This document shows positions 28,256 to 36,490 of a stretch of DNA of 64,000 bases, in pieces. This DNA is from Natronosalvus amylolyticus (GTDB lineage: Archaea > Halobacteriota > Halobacteria > Halobacteriales > Natrialbaceae): the NCBI RefSeq assembly GCF_024298845.1, contig NZ_CP101160.1, positions 248,001-312,000 of the forward strand, in the 5' to 3' direction. The stretch's first letter is position 1. Every line of letters starts with the position of its first letter. The position numbers and the translations under genes are program-made. Under the pieces are notes generated by a model that did not search any database, was not told where the DNA came from, and saw only the letters and a list, made by a program, of their open reading frames with translations.

Positions 28256-29346
28256 ATAGCAAAGAGCCACTCCTCAGTATGGAGGACGTCGAGGTTCACT
28301 TCGAGGAGAGCACTGGACTGTTCGACTTCCGGAGCGAACCCGACGTGGTTCGCGCTGTCGACGGGGTCTCGCTCGATGTCTTCGAGCAGGACGTCGTCGC
28401 ACTGGTCGGCGAATCCGGCTGTGGAAAGACGACACTCGGCAAGACCGCTATCGGGCTCCAGCGCCCCACAGGCGGCAGCGTCTCTTACCGCGGCCAGGAC
28501 ATCTGGAACGCACGGGACGGCCGGGGTGACGTTGAAATACCCTTCGGCGACATCCGGCGATCCCTGCAGATCATCCATCAGGACCCCGGATCCTCACTGA
28601 ATCCGAATCGTCGGGTGATGAAGATCCTCGAGGTACCACTGAAGCGCTGGCAGAGCCAGATGAGCGCCGGCGACCGCCGTCGAGAGGTACTGTCGATGCT
28701 CGAGGAGGTGGGCATGTCACCACCGGAAGACTACGCCGGACGGTATCCCCACCAGCTTTCCGGCGGGGAGAAACAACGTGTCGCGCTCGTGCGTGCGCTG
28801 TTGATGGATCCCGATCTGATCCTCGCCGACGAGGCGATCAGCGCGCTTGACGTCTCGCTACGCGTCGAGATGATGGATCTGATGCTCGATCTCCAGAAGC
28901 GCTACGACACTTCGTTCCTGTTCATCTCTCACGACCTCTCGAACGCCCGTTATTTCGCCGCCCACGCCGGGGGGCGAATCGGGGTGATGTATCTCGGCCA
29001 GCTCGTCGAGATCGGTCCTGCCGAGCAGATAATCAACGATCCTCAGCACCCCTACACGAAGGTCTTGCGGTGGGCGACACCGGACCTAAATCCCGGAAGC
29101 GGTAGCGGGAAACCGCCTGTTCGCAAGATCGACATTCCGGATCCGAAGAACCCGCCGTCTGGATGTCGGTTCCACACGCGGTGTCCGGAGGCCCGTGAAA
29201 CCTGTACGAAGGAGATCCCACCCGAGTACACTCACGATGAGCTGCACACCGTTCAGTGCTTCCGAGAGGACGACACCCACGAGTACTGGTCGAGTCAACA
29301 GCTCGAGGACACCGACGCCGAACTGTTCAAAGCAGCCGACGACTAG
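28252..29346 (+). CDS. Opp/Dpp-type ABC importer ATPase, F subunit
   Basis: 364 residues. Walker A GESGCGKT, Q-loop IIHQDPGSSLNPN, signature LSGGEKQRVALVRALL, Walker B LILADEAISALD (Glu to Ala-containing variant DEAIS is normal for DppF), H-loop ISHD. The C-terminal domain carries GCRFHTRCPEARETC, again a four-Cys cluster as in its partner. Last gene of the operon. A family 2 foldback repeat begins exactly at its stop codon. Confidence 0.93.
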   Translation: MNSKEPLLSMEDVEVHFEESTGLFDFRSEPDVVRAVDGVSLDVFEQDVVALVGESGCGKTTLGKTAIGLQRPTGGSVSYRGQDIWNARDGRGDVEIPFGDIRRSLQIIHQDPGSSLNPNRRVMKILEVPLKRWQSQMSAGDRRREVLSMLEEVGMSPPEDYAGRYPHQLSGGEKQRVALVRALLMDPDLILADEAISALDVSLRVEMMDLMLDLQKRYDTSFLFISHDLSNARYFAAHAGGRIGVMYLGQLVEIGPAEQIINDPQHPYTKVLRWATPDLNPGSGSGKPPVRKIDIPDPKNPPSGCRFHTRCPEARETCTKEIPPEYTHDELHTVQCFREDDTHEYWSSQQLEDTDAELFKAADD

Positions 29347-29420
29347 TACCCTTCCAAACTCGACGTGTGAGCCGACCCCATCGGTTCGGTTCTCCTGTGC
29401 AGGGTTGGGAAGTAAACAGC
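29343..29420. repeat. Family 2 foldback repeat (CTAGTACCC type), shortened copy
   Basis: Starts CTAGTACCCTTCCAAAC, overlapping the stop codon of the ATPase gene, and ends GGGTTGGGAAGTAAAC. Both ends match the 88-bp copies at 38928-39015 and 51365-51452, but the interior is about ten bases shorter and more diverged. It may act as an operon 3' hairpin. Confidence 0.55.
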
Positions 29421-29516
29421 GATCCCCACAATCGGGGTATTCGTCACATTATTCTGCGACTGTATTCGAACACATTATCACGTTTACGTACGGTCGCCAC
29501 TGCTGTGCGCTCGGCG

Positions 29517-30458
29517 CTACTCCTCGAGACTGTCGGCGAGCCAATCTGCCGTATCTGCAGCCAGTCCGCGGAGGTTTTCGTCGACGTCCTGGTCAGCCAG
29601 CTCGCGGAGGTCCTCGATGGCCTCAGTGGCCTCGCCGTAGCCGAGCGCCCGAACAGCGTGGGCCCGAACGTAATCCACCTCGTCGTTCAGTCGCGCTCGA
29701 ATGGCCTCGATCGCCGGCTGAACTGCCTCGGGGTCGTCCTGAGCGATGATGGCCATCGTATCGAGTAGTGCGGTTCGGACGATGGGTCGGTCGTCGTTGA
29801 TCGTGGTGGCGAGTACTCGAACGTGGGGGGCGATTTGGTCGGGTTCTATCTCGGCGACCTCGACGATGGCGTTGGCGGCGAATTCACGAACACCCTGAGA
29901 GCGTTTGCGATCGCGTTCGTACTGTTCCTCTCGGTCGTTTGCGAGCTCCTGGAGCAGCTCCACAGTCTCGTCCTCGAGCTCCTCGAGTTCCCCCTCGTCG
30001 GGAACCAGCGTGACGGTGGGAGAATCCACGAGCACCTCGACGAGTCGATCCGTGTGGGGGACGAAGACGTCAACGTGATCGGCCAGCAACGGAGCGAGTG
30101 CGCCGGCCGCCCGAAAGCGCAAAATCGGCGGGTCCTGATCCAGCAACTCGAGCAGCTCAGGGACGGACTCTCGAACAGGCTCGGGATCGTGGCGAGCCTG
30201 TCTGGCGAACAGTAATGCGGCCGTGTTCTGTGCCACGAGGAACTCGTCTTCGAGATGTGGTCGAACGTCCTCGATAACGGTCTCGAGGCGATCCGGGTCA
30301 GCCGCCGATACGTGGGTGATCGTTTGGAGTGCCCACTCTCGAACCTGTCCCCAATCTTCGTGATCGAGGTACTCGACAACTTCCTCGAGGTCGATGGCCC
30401 CCGGGTTCTCCTTGGACTGTTCAAAGAGGTCCCTGACTGGGTGAGACATCTTGGACAT
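29517..30458 (-). CDS. HEAT-repeat protein
   Basis: 313 residues from the ATG at 30458, picked because a TATA-like GGATATTTG lies about 27 bases upstream; ATG 30449 is an alternative. The whole protein is a series of roughly 35-residue helical pairs with HEAT/PBS-lyase-type consensus (for example VRESVPELLELLDQDP, then VRAHAVRALGYGEATEAIEDL). Such solenoids act as protein-binding scaffolds; no enzymatic motif seen. It is convergent with the importer operon and divergent from the second GH81 gene. A regulatory or chaperone-like role in the locus is possible but not supported by sequence. Confidence 0.82.
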   Translation of the reverse strand: MSKMSHPVRDLFEQSKENPGAIDLEEVVEYLDHEDWGQVREWALQTITHVSAADPDRLETVIEDVRPHLEDEFLVAQNTAALLFARQARHDPEPVRESVPELLELLDQDPPILRFRAAGALAPLLADHVDVFVPHTDRLVEVLVDSPTVTLVPDEGELEELEDETVELLQELANDREEQYERDRKRSQGVREFAANAIVEVAEIEPDQIAPHVRVLATTINDDRPIVRTALLDTMAIIAQDDPEAVQPAIEAIRARLNDEVDYVRAHAVRALGYGEATEAIEDLRELADQDVDENLRGLAADTADWLADSLEE

Positions 30459-30580
30459 ATCAGGCCATTGTTCTTCGAGAACAAATATCCCCCGGTTCAC
30501 CCCGTCACAGGAATCTACAGGCGGTTCGAGGCGAGTGACTCCGGGTCGTCTGTAATTTCGCGAAATATGGTTGCTTCGAA

Positions 30581-30591
30581 CAACTTATAGT
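30581..30591 (+). promoter_or_regulatory. TATA-like box of the second GH81 gene
   Basis: CAACTTATAGT is centred about 30 bases before the ATG at 30616, fitting a leaderless or very short-leader transcript. Confidence 0.5.
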
Positions 30592-30615
30592 GTCGGCGAA
30601 CAAAACAGTTTGTCT

Positions 30616-33006
30616 ATGGGGAAAGACTACAGCCGTCGCACTGTCCTGTCGGTCGGCACAACGGGTGTAACGACCGCAATCGCCGGTTGTTCCAGCAGTG
30701 ATACGACGGACGATGAACCGGCCGGGAACGAATCGACGGACGATGAGACGACCGAAGATGAGCCCACAGACGATGGAGAGAACATCGAAGATATCGTCAC
30801 GGTGGGAAATGCCAGTTACCGAAGCACCAAACCTGCTATCGGACAGGAACCGCCGACGGAAGTCTACGTCGCCGAGGAGCGTCGAGGCGACCCCCTCCCG
30901 ACGAACAACTGGTGGGGAGCGCTCATGTGGGAGGGTCACCTGCTCGACAGCGACGCTTACATCTGGAGCCACCCGCTCGTGAGTACGACTGGCCCGCGAG
31001 GGTTCGTGTTCGGTGGCCAGGGCGAATGGGAAGCTGGGAGTGGTCCGGCTGGACCGAATTTCGCAACACGTCCAATCGAACTCGCAGCGACCGTCGGCCT
31101 CGAGGGAGCGACGTTCGACGAGTCCGTGGTGACTGACTGGACGGACTGGTCGGTCTCGTTTGCGATGGAGAGTTCGAGCGGTCGAATCGACGTGACGCTG
31201 GTTCGAGGCTCACCATACGCGTATCTGCGCGCAGACGGTGACCCCGTTACCGTTACCTTCGATCAGACGGACGCGACCCCCTCCGTGTGGGCAGACGCTC
31301 ACTCGACCATCGGCCTCAGTGTCGGCGACACCCACTACGGACTGTACGCTCCCTCCGACGCGGAGTGGTCGTTCGATGGAGACGAAACGTTCTCCTCGTC
31401 GCTCGGCGACGGCGAGTACCTCACAGTTGCATTGTTGCCAGAGGAGGGTGACGAAGCCCTCGAAACCTTCGGTGCGTACGCTCACGCACACGTCGTGGAT
31501 ACACGACTCGAGTGGGAGTACGACGACACGACGAGCGAGGTCCATACCACCTACCACTTCGAGACCGAAGCGATGGAAGGCGAAGCGTCGGGGACGATTG
31601 CCGGTATGTTTCCACACCAGTACAAGTACACCGACGAACAGACGCTCGGGTACACGTACGAATCGCCGCGAGGGACGATGGAAACGATCGAGGCGAGTTC
31701 GTACCACGTCACGCACACGTATCACGGGATCCTCCCCCACCTGCCGGCTGTCGGTGGATACGACCGAGACCGCCTCGCTTCGTACCTCTCCGAAGCAACG
31801 AGGGGAAAGATTATGCGACCCGGACTCGAAGGCGACGGAGACGGCGCGTACTGGACGGGGAAGAACTTCAATCGTGCGAGCGACCTCGTCGGTATCGCCC
31901 AGCAACTCGGTGACGAGGAGCAGGCCCAACGAATCCTCGACTCGATGCGAGAGCGCCTCGAAGACTGGTTCCAGGCGACCGACGGCGACGGCCAACTCGA
32001 CCAATCTCGTGTATTTTACTACAACGAGTTGTGGGGAACGCTCATCGCCTACCCCGCCCTCCACGGGGCAACCGAGTACCTGAACGACCACCACTTCCAC
32101 TACGGCTACTTCGTCCGGGGAGCAGCCGAGATTGCCCGCAACGACCCCGACTGGGCTAGCGAATCAGAGTGGGGCGGGATGGTGGACCTGTTGATCCGCG
32201 ACTTCGCCAACCCCGATCGTGACGACGACAGCTTCCCGTTCCTGCGCACGTACGATCCCTACAGCGGTCACTCGTGGGCGGGCGGTCCATCTGGTGGCGT
32301 TTTCGGGAACAATCAGGAGTCGAGTTCCGAGGCGATCAACGCCTACGCAGCGATCATCCAGTGGGGCGAGTACACGGACAACGAGCAACTTCGAGATCTC
32401 GGCGTCTTCCTGTACACTCGAGAGGTAAACGGTGCCCGCGAGTACTGGTTCGACGAGGACGGCGACTCACTTCCGGTGTTGGACGAGTGGCAGTTCGACC
32501 AGGCGACGATGGTTTGGGATAGCGGAGTCGCGTACACAACGTGGTGGACCGACCACCCCGAAGCAGTCCACGGAATCAACTGGGTGCCTCTCGGCGGACA
32601 CTCCCTGTATCTCGGCCTCAATACGTCGTATGCCGACGCCAACTATCGGACCGTCGAAGACGCCACCGACGGCAGCTTCTCCTACTGGGAAGACCTGGTG
32701 TGGAAGTACCGCGCGTTCTCGGATCCGGACGACGCGATTGCGCAGTTCGACGCCGACGGCGACGCGTACGATCCGGAGTTTGGCGACTCTCGAGCACACA
32801 CCTACCACTGGCTCGCCACGTTTCAACAGATTGGTTCACCCGATCCAACAATTAGCACAGATACACCACTGGCCGCCGTCTTTAGTGATGACGACGGGAG
32901 AACGTACGCCGCATACAACCCTGGCGAGGAGGAGACGACTGTCTCATTCTCGGACGGAACGACGGTCACCGTCGGACCGGGAGAAATGGGTACCACGCAG
33001 GAGTAA
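30616..33006 (+). CDS. Lipid-anchored GH81 endo-beta-1,3-glucanase
   Basis: 796 residues from ATG 30616; an in-frame upstream start at 30571 is not signal-like. The Tat signal has a lipobox (YSRRTVLSVGTTGVTTAIAGC, Cys25), followed by a Thr/Asp/Glu linker. The GH81 catalytic domain covers about 60-790: TNNWWGALMWEG, NDHHFHYGYFVRGAAEIA, GHSWAGG and NNQESSSEAINAYAAI with the catalytic Glu residues. It is clearly paralogous to the released GH81 at 18.6 kb but lacks FN3 and Ig-like modules. A division of labour is likely: the released enzyme opens the polymer and the anchored one produces oligosaccharides at the importer. Neighbouring context agrees; linkage specificity is inferred from the family. 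Confidence 0.93.
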   Translation: MGKDYSRRTVLSVGTTGVTTAIAGCSSSDTTDDEPAGNESTDDETTEDEPTDDGENIEDIVTVGNASYRSTKPAIGQEPPTEVYVAEERRGDPLPTNNWWGALMWEGHLLDSDAYIWSHPLVSTTGPRGFVFGGQGEWEAGSGPAGPNFATRPIELAATVGLEGATFDESVVTDWTDWSVSFAMESSSGRIDVTLVRGSPYAYLRADGDPVTVTFDQTDATPSVWADAHSTIGLSVGDTHYGLYAPSDAEWSFDGDETFSSSLGDGEYLTVALLPEEGDEALETFGAYAHAHVVDTRLEWEYDDTTSEVHTTYHFETEAMEGEASGTIAGMFPHQYKYTDEQTLGYTYESPRGTMETIEASSYHVTHTYHGILPHLPAVGGYDRDRLASYLSEATRGKIMRPGLEGDGDGAYWTGKNFNRASDLVGIAQQLGDEEQAQRILDSMRERLEDWFQATDGDGQLDQSRVFYYNELWGTLIAYPALHGATEYLNDHHFHYGYFVRGAAEIARNDPDWASESEWGGMVDLLIRDFANPDRDDDSFPFLRTYDPYSGHSWAGGPSGGVFGNNQESSSEAINAYAAIIQWGEYTDNEQLRDLGVFLYTREVNGAREYWFDEDGDSLPVLDEWQFDQATMVWDSGVAYTTWWTDHPEAVHGINWVPLGGHSLYLGLNTSYADANYRTVEDATDGSFSYWEDLVWKYRAFSDPDDAIAQFDADGDAYDPEFGDSRAHTYHWLATFQQIGSPDPTISTDTPLAAVFSDDDGRTYAAYNPGEEETTVSFSDGTTVTVGPGEMGTTQE

Positions 33007-33099
33007 TACTCTGAGACAAACGTACGTGAACACCAGTGACAGCTACTGTGGTATCCTATGGGAACTTCGGGCCCGTTACCCCCCAATCGGCAGCAATAC

Positions 33100-33109
33100 A
33101 CTTATTTAC
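33100..33109 (+). promoter_or_regulatory. TATA-like box of the CRTAC1-like gene
   Basis: ACTTATTTAC is centred about 27 bases before the ATG at 33132, a leaderless-type arrangement. Confidence 0.5.
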
Positions 33110-33131
33110 TCCTAGCAAGTCTTATAGGTAA

Positions 33132-34808
33132 ATGCACAAAGCGGTAGTGCTGGGACTGTTCGTCCTTCTCGTGGTGAGCGCTGGCTACGTCGTCGCGGGA
33201 CCGTTCGATATCGGTGATACGGGGGACGACACCCCGACCGAAACGGAGCTATCGTTCACCGAAGTCGCGACAGATGTCGGCCTCGAGTACGAATCGACGG
33301 AGCTCGACGCAGGCAACGGCAACGACGGGCTCTACGTCGCCGACTACACCAATAACCTTCGCGAGGACCTCCTGGCCATCGGCGACGACGTGGACGACGG
33401 TCCCGTCCTCTTTCGGAACACGGGCGATGGATTCGAGCGGACCGACGCGATTCCCGACATCGACGGACGCGTCCAGGGCGCACTCTGGCTCGATCACGAC
33501 AACGATGGGTGGGAAGACCTTCTGCTTTTGCGCCGTGGCGACACTCCGGTCTTCCTCGAGAACGAGGGCGGTGAGTTCGTCGAGCGAGACGTCGGTTTCG
33601 ACGACGCCTTCGGGGTTCCCGTCGCGGCCACCGCCGCCGACGCTGATGGGGACGGCTGTCCGGACGTCTTCGTCGCCGACTACGGTGATTGGACCCGAAC
33701 TACCCCAAAGGCCTGGACTTCTGGGGCCTTCGAGGAGGACAACGGGAATCCCAATGCCCTCTATCGGGGAAGCTGTGGTTCCTTCGAACGGGATGACGAC
33801 GCCGGAATCGGTCCCGCTGAGGCAGGCGCCCACTGGAGCATGGCCGCAACGTTCGCGGACCTCACCGGCGACGGCAACCCCGACATCCACGTCGCCAACG
33901 ACTACTACAATGACACCGTCTATCGCAACCAGGGCGACGGAACGTTCACTCGCGAGTACCTCGGCGAGTCGACCGACCGAAACGGCATGTCCTCTGCGAT
34001 CGGGGACGTAACCGGCGACGGCCAGCCGGAGATTTTCGTCACCAACATTTACTTCCCGCGCGATCGGCTCGACGAACTCGACGATCACCAGCGCATGCTC
34101 ATTGAGCAGTTTTTCGACAACCGATTGGGCAAGCGAATGCACGGTAACAACCTCCTCGCCTACCGCGATGGGGGATTCACCGACATGGGAGACGACCGCG
34201 GCATCGCCGAGGGGGGTTGGGGCTGGGCCGTCGTGCTGGCGGACCTCGACAGCGACGGCCAACTCGACGCGTTCCATGGGACCCAGGACGTCGTCTACTT
34301 CGATAGGGAGAACCCGGTCTACGCGTTACCGATGGTCTGGGTACAACACGGGGGCGAGTTCTACAGACAGGACGCCTCAGCGTCCGGCCTCGAGCTCACC
34401 GACGACCGGGGTGTCGTCCGGTTGGACTACCAGATTGACGGGGCTCTCGACGTGGCTATTGCGACCTACGACGACCGGTACCGCCTCTACCGAAATGACG
34501 CCGACCAGGGCAACAGCCTCCAGGTCGTCGTCGGTGGAGCCGAGACACTTGGCCACACTACTATCGGCGCCGAGGTTACCGCCACCGTCGACGGCGAAAC
34601 CCTACACCGGTTCCACAACGTCCGCGCGGACTACCAGTCACAGGACTCGCGCGTGCTCCACGTCGGGACTGGCGACGCCGAGACCGTGGACGAACTCCGA
34701 GTAGTCTGGCCCGACGGTACCGAACGCACCCTCGAGGACATCGAGACGGGCCAACGAATTCTCCTGACTCCCGATGGAATCGAAGAGAGCATTGAATACG
34801 AACCGTAA
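33132..34808 (+). CDS. CRTAC1-like FG-GAP/VCBS-repeat surface protein with UnbV domain
   Basis: 558 residues. The N-terminal hydrophobic segment (about 5-23) is an uncleaved anchor or Sec signal. Several FG-GAP/VCBS-type repeats with calcium-binding DxDxDG motifs follow (LWLDHDNDGWEDLLLL, AADADGDGCPDVFVADY, ADLTGDGNPDIHVANDY), forming a beta-propeller. The C-terminal ASPIC/UnbV domain is recognised by GAEVTATVDG and VDELRVVWPDGTERTL (about 475-550). Proteins of this class bind calcium and carbohydrate or protein ligands at the cell surface; no enzymatic activity is established. It follows the anchored GH81 on the same strand and converges with a DyP-like Tat protein. Confidence 0.85.
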   Translation: MHKAVVLGLFVLLVVSAGYVVAGPFDIGDTGDDTPTETELSFTEVATDVGLEYESTELDAGNGNDGLYVADYTNNLREDLLAIGDDVDDGPVLFRNTGDGFERTDAIPDIDGRVQGALWLDHDNDGWEDLLLLRRGDTPVFLENEGGEFVERDVGFDDAFGVPVAATAADADGDGCPDVFVADYGDWTRTTPKAWTSGAFEEDNGNPNALYRGSCGSFERDDDAGIGPAEAGAHWSMAATFADLTGDGNPDIHVANDYYNDTVYRNQGDGTFTREYLGESTDRNGMSSAIGDVTGDGQPEIFVTNIYFPRDRLDELDDHQRMLIEQFFDNRLGKRMHGNNLLAYRDGGFTDMGDDRGIAEGGWGWAVVLADLDSDGQLDAFHGTQDVVYFDRENPVYALPMVWVQHGGEFYRQDASASGLELTDDRGVVRLDYQIDGALDVAIATYDDRYRLYRNDADQGNSLQVVVGGAETLGHTTIGAEVTATVDGETLHRFHNVRADYQSQDSRVLHVGTGDAETVDELRVVWPDGTERTLEDIETGQRILLTPDGIEESIEYEP

Positions 34809-34911
34809 CAGCCTCCGACAGCGACCAGTCACAGAATCCTGTAGGCGGGTACGTCAAAGCGGGCGGGAGTGAAATAACGGAGAAACTGATTCGGAATCGA
34901 TTTCGACGAAC

Positions 34912-36225
34912 TCACTGCTCATCCGGACGTGGTGATGGAAGTGCCCGCAGAGATCGGGGTGGAACGAGGTACGTGCCTCGACGCTCGGTCGTGAGGAAGT
35001 CGACGATTCCGCTCTTGTGTGCCTCGACGTCGGCGAAGTCGTCCATCGCATTTCGTGTCTCGATAAAATCCTCGATGCCGGACTGGAGCGAGGTGAAGTT
35101 CATACCAGCGTCGTGGGCAGGGTCCGAGATATTCCCCTCCGACCGGCGAAGAATTAGCGGCTCGAAATCGTCGTCGCGAGCTCGAGCAGCCTTCGCCGAA
35201 TGGCCGACGCATCCGTGCTCGCGGGCGTGCTTCTCGAGGTTCTCGACGCTCTCTTCGGTGATGCCGCTGTCGGCACCGAGTGCTTCTCCGGTCCGGCCGA
35301 TATCCTCCGGCGTGTGGTCCATCGTAAACATCTGCCCGACACGCGTCTCCTCGTCGAACTCGTACCAGCTGTCGAGGTCGATGCCGAGTCGAGATGCCAG
35401 CAAGGTCGTGCCGCCGGAGAATGGGCCGTCGTCCCAGGTAACCCGGCTCTCTTCGGGGTTCGAGTCATCGAATCCGGACTTATAGCCCATCGACATCGGG
35501 GCATCTTCGTCGATGGCGTCGTGGTCGAGTTCCTTGGCCGGGTTTCCTCGGCCGACGACGGCGGGTCGGCGTTCGACCTTCTCGAACACGCTCGAGAAGT
35601 CCCCTTTCACCGTAACGCCGTTGAGGCGATCGACATCGTCGAATAGCGCCTCTTCGACCCCGAGCAGGACGGAGCCGTAATCGCTGTTCAGCACGATGAC
35701 CGCATCGGCGGACTCGGGAGTAGCATCCTCTTCGAGCCGCTTGATGACGGTCGCTGGATTCGGTAGGTCGATGCCGGGCGGAAGGTCCGCATCGAATCGA
35801 TCAAAGTATCCTGGAGCATATCCGATGAGGAAGAGCAATCCCTCCAAAAACGTGGCACCCGCAGTTCCACCCGTTCCTCGCTGGTAGGCGCGTTCGACCG
35901 ACCGGAGTGTGTCCTCGACAGCGGCACGCTCGTCATCGGTTGGGGGGATGGACCCGGTGTACTCGACGAACAATAGCAGCTGCTGCTGTGGCAAGATTGT
36001 ATCCCCGCTCGGTTCGCGGACCATAAAATCGTTCCAGGCGTGCTGGCGCTCGGGTAGCGCCGAGAGATCTTCACGCCCCTGGGGAAACTTCGGCTCTCCC
36101 GGATCGGCGACATCTTCGTCGGTCTCTGCGTCCAGACACGCCGAGAGCGCACTCGCGCCGCCGATTGCGACGGCACTTCGGACAAACTCTCGTCTTGGGA
36201 CTGCTCGATTCGGTTCCAGTGACAT
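34912..36225 (-). CDS. Tat-exported DyP-type-peroxidase-like protein (haloarchaeal DUF7405-like)
   Basis: 437 residues from ATG 36225, which sits just before the Tat/lipobox signal (PRREFVRSAVAIGGASALSAC). The body is about 400 residues with two ferredoxin-like halves; LILRRSEGN followed by MNFTSLQSGIEDF resembles the C-terminal DyP peroxidase pattern, and His in GCVGHSAKAARA takes the place of the proximal heme ligand motif. The distal GXXDG motif of classic DyPs is not obvious, so heme chemistry may differ. Genes of this type are, as far as I recall, found next to CRTAC1-like genes in haloarchaea, as here (convergent, about 100 bases apart). Function is not established; oxidative or iron-related role is a guess. 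Confidence 0.68.
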   Translation of the reverse strand: MSLEPNRAVPRREFVRSAVAIGGASALSACLDAETDEDVADPGEPKFPQGREDLSALPERQHAWNDFMVREPSGDTILPQQQLLLFVEYTGSIPPTDDERAAVEDTLRSVERAYQRGTGGTAGATFLEGLLFLIGYAPGYFDRFDADLPPGIDLPNPATVIKRLEEDATPESADAVIVLNSDYGSVLLGVEEALFDDVDRLNGVTVKGDFSSVFEKVERRPAVVGRGNPAKELDHDAIDEDAPMSMGYKSGFDDSNPEESRVTWDDGPFSGGTTLLASRLGIDLDSWYEFDEETRVGQMFTMDHTPEDIGRTGEALGADSGITEESVENLEKHAREHGCVGHSAKAARARDDDFEPLILRRSEGNISDPAHDAGMNFTSLQSGIEDFIETRNAMDDFADVEAHKSGIVDFLTTERRGTYLVPPRSLRALPSPRPDEQ

Positions 36226-36460
36226 AGCCACGTGTTGGAAGTCAGGAAAGAAAACTTTGGGGTTCAGCATTTGAGGCCATCGCGGACTCGCCATAGTCAG
36301 TCTTTCCGTCAACGACCGGAGGGCACGGGAAGGGCGATCATGTGCAGCTCCGCTGAGAGTACCACAGGATAAAGCAAATTTATCGAGTTTCCGCTCGAGG
36401 CCCGTTCGTGCGGCCTGGATATTCCCTCAGCCGATATATTTAATATGTGCTACTATAATT

Positions 36461-36468
36461 ACTTATTC
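36461..36468 (+). promoter_or_regulatory. TATA-like box of the second chemotaxis transducer
   Basis: ACTTATTC is centred about 27 bases before the ATG at 36491, within an AT-rich promoter region (36440-36470). Confidence 0.45.
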
Positions 36469-36490
36469 GCCAGCGAGTAAGTTGTCATAC

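Noticed and set aside
33249-34277. Long antisense frame under the CRTAC1-like gene
   Set aside because: Valine-rich shadow of the Asp-rich repeats on the other strand; no start signals or promoter.
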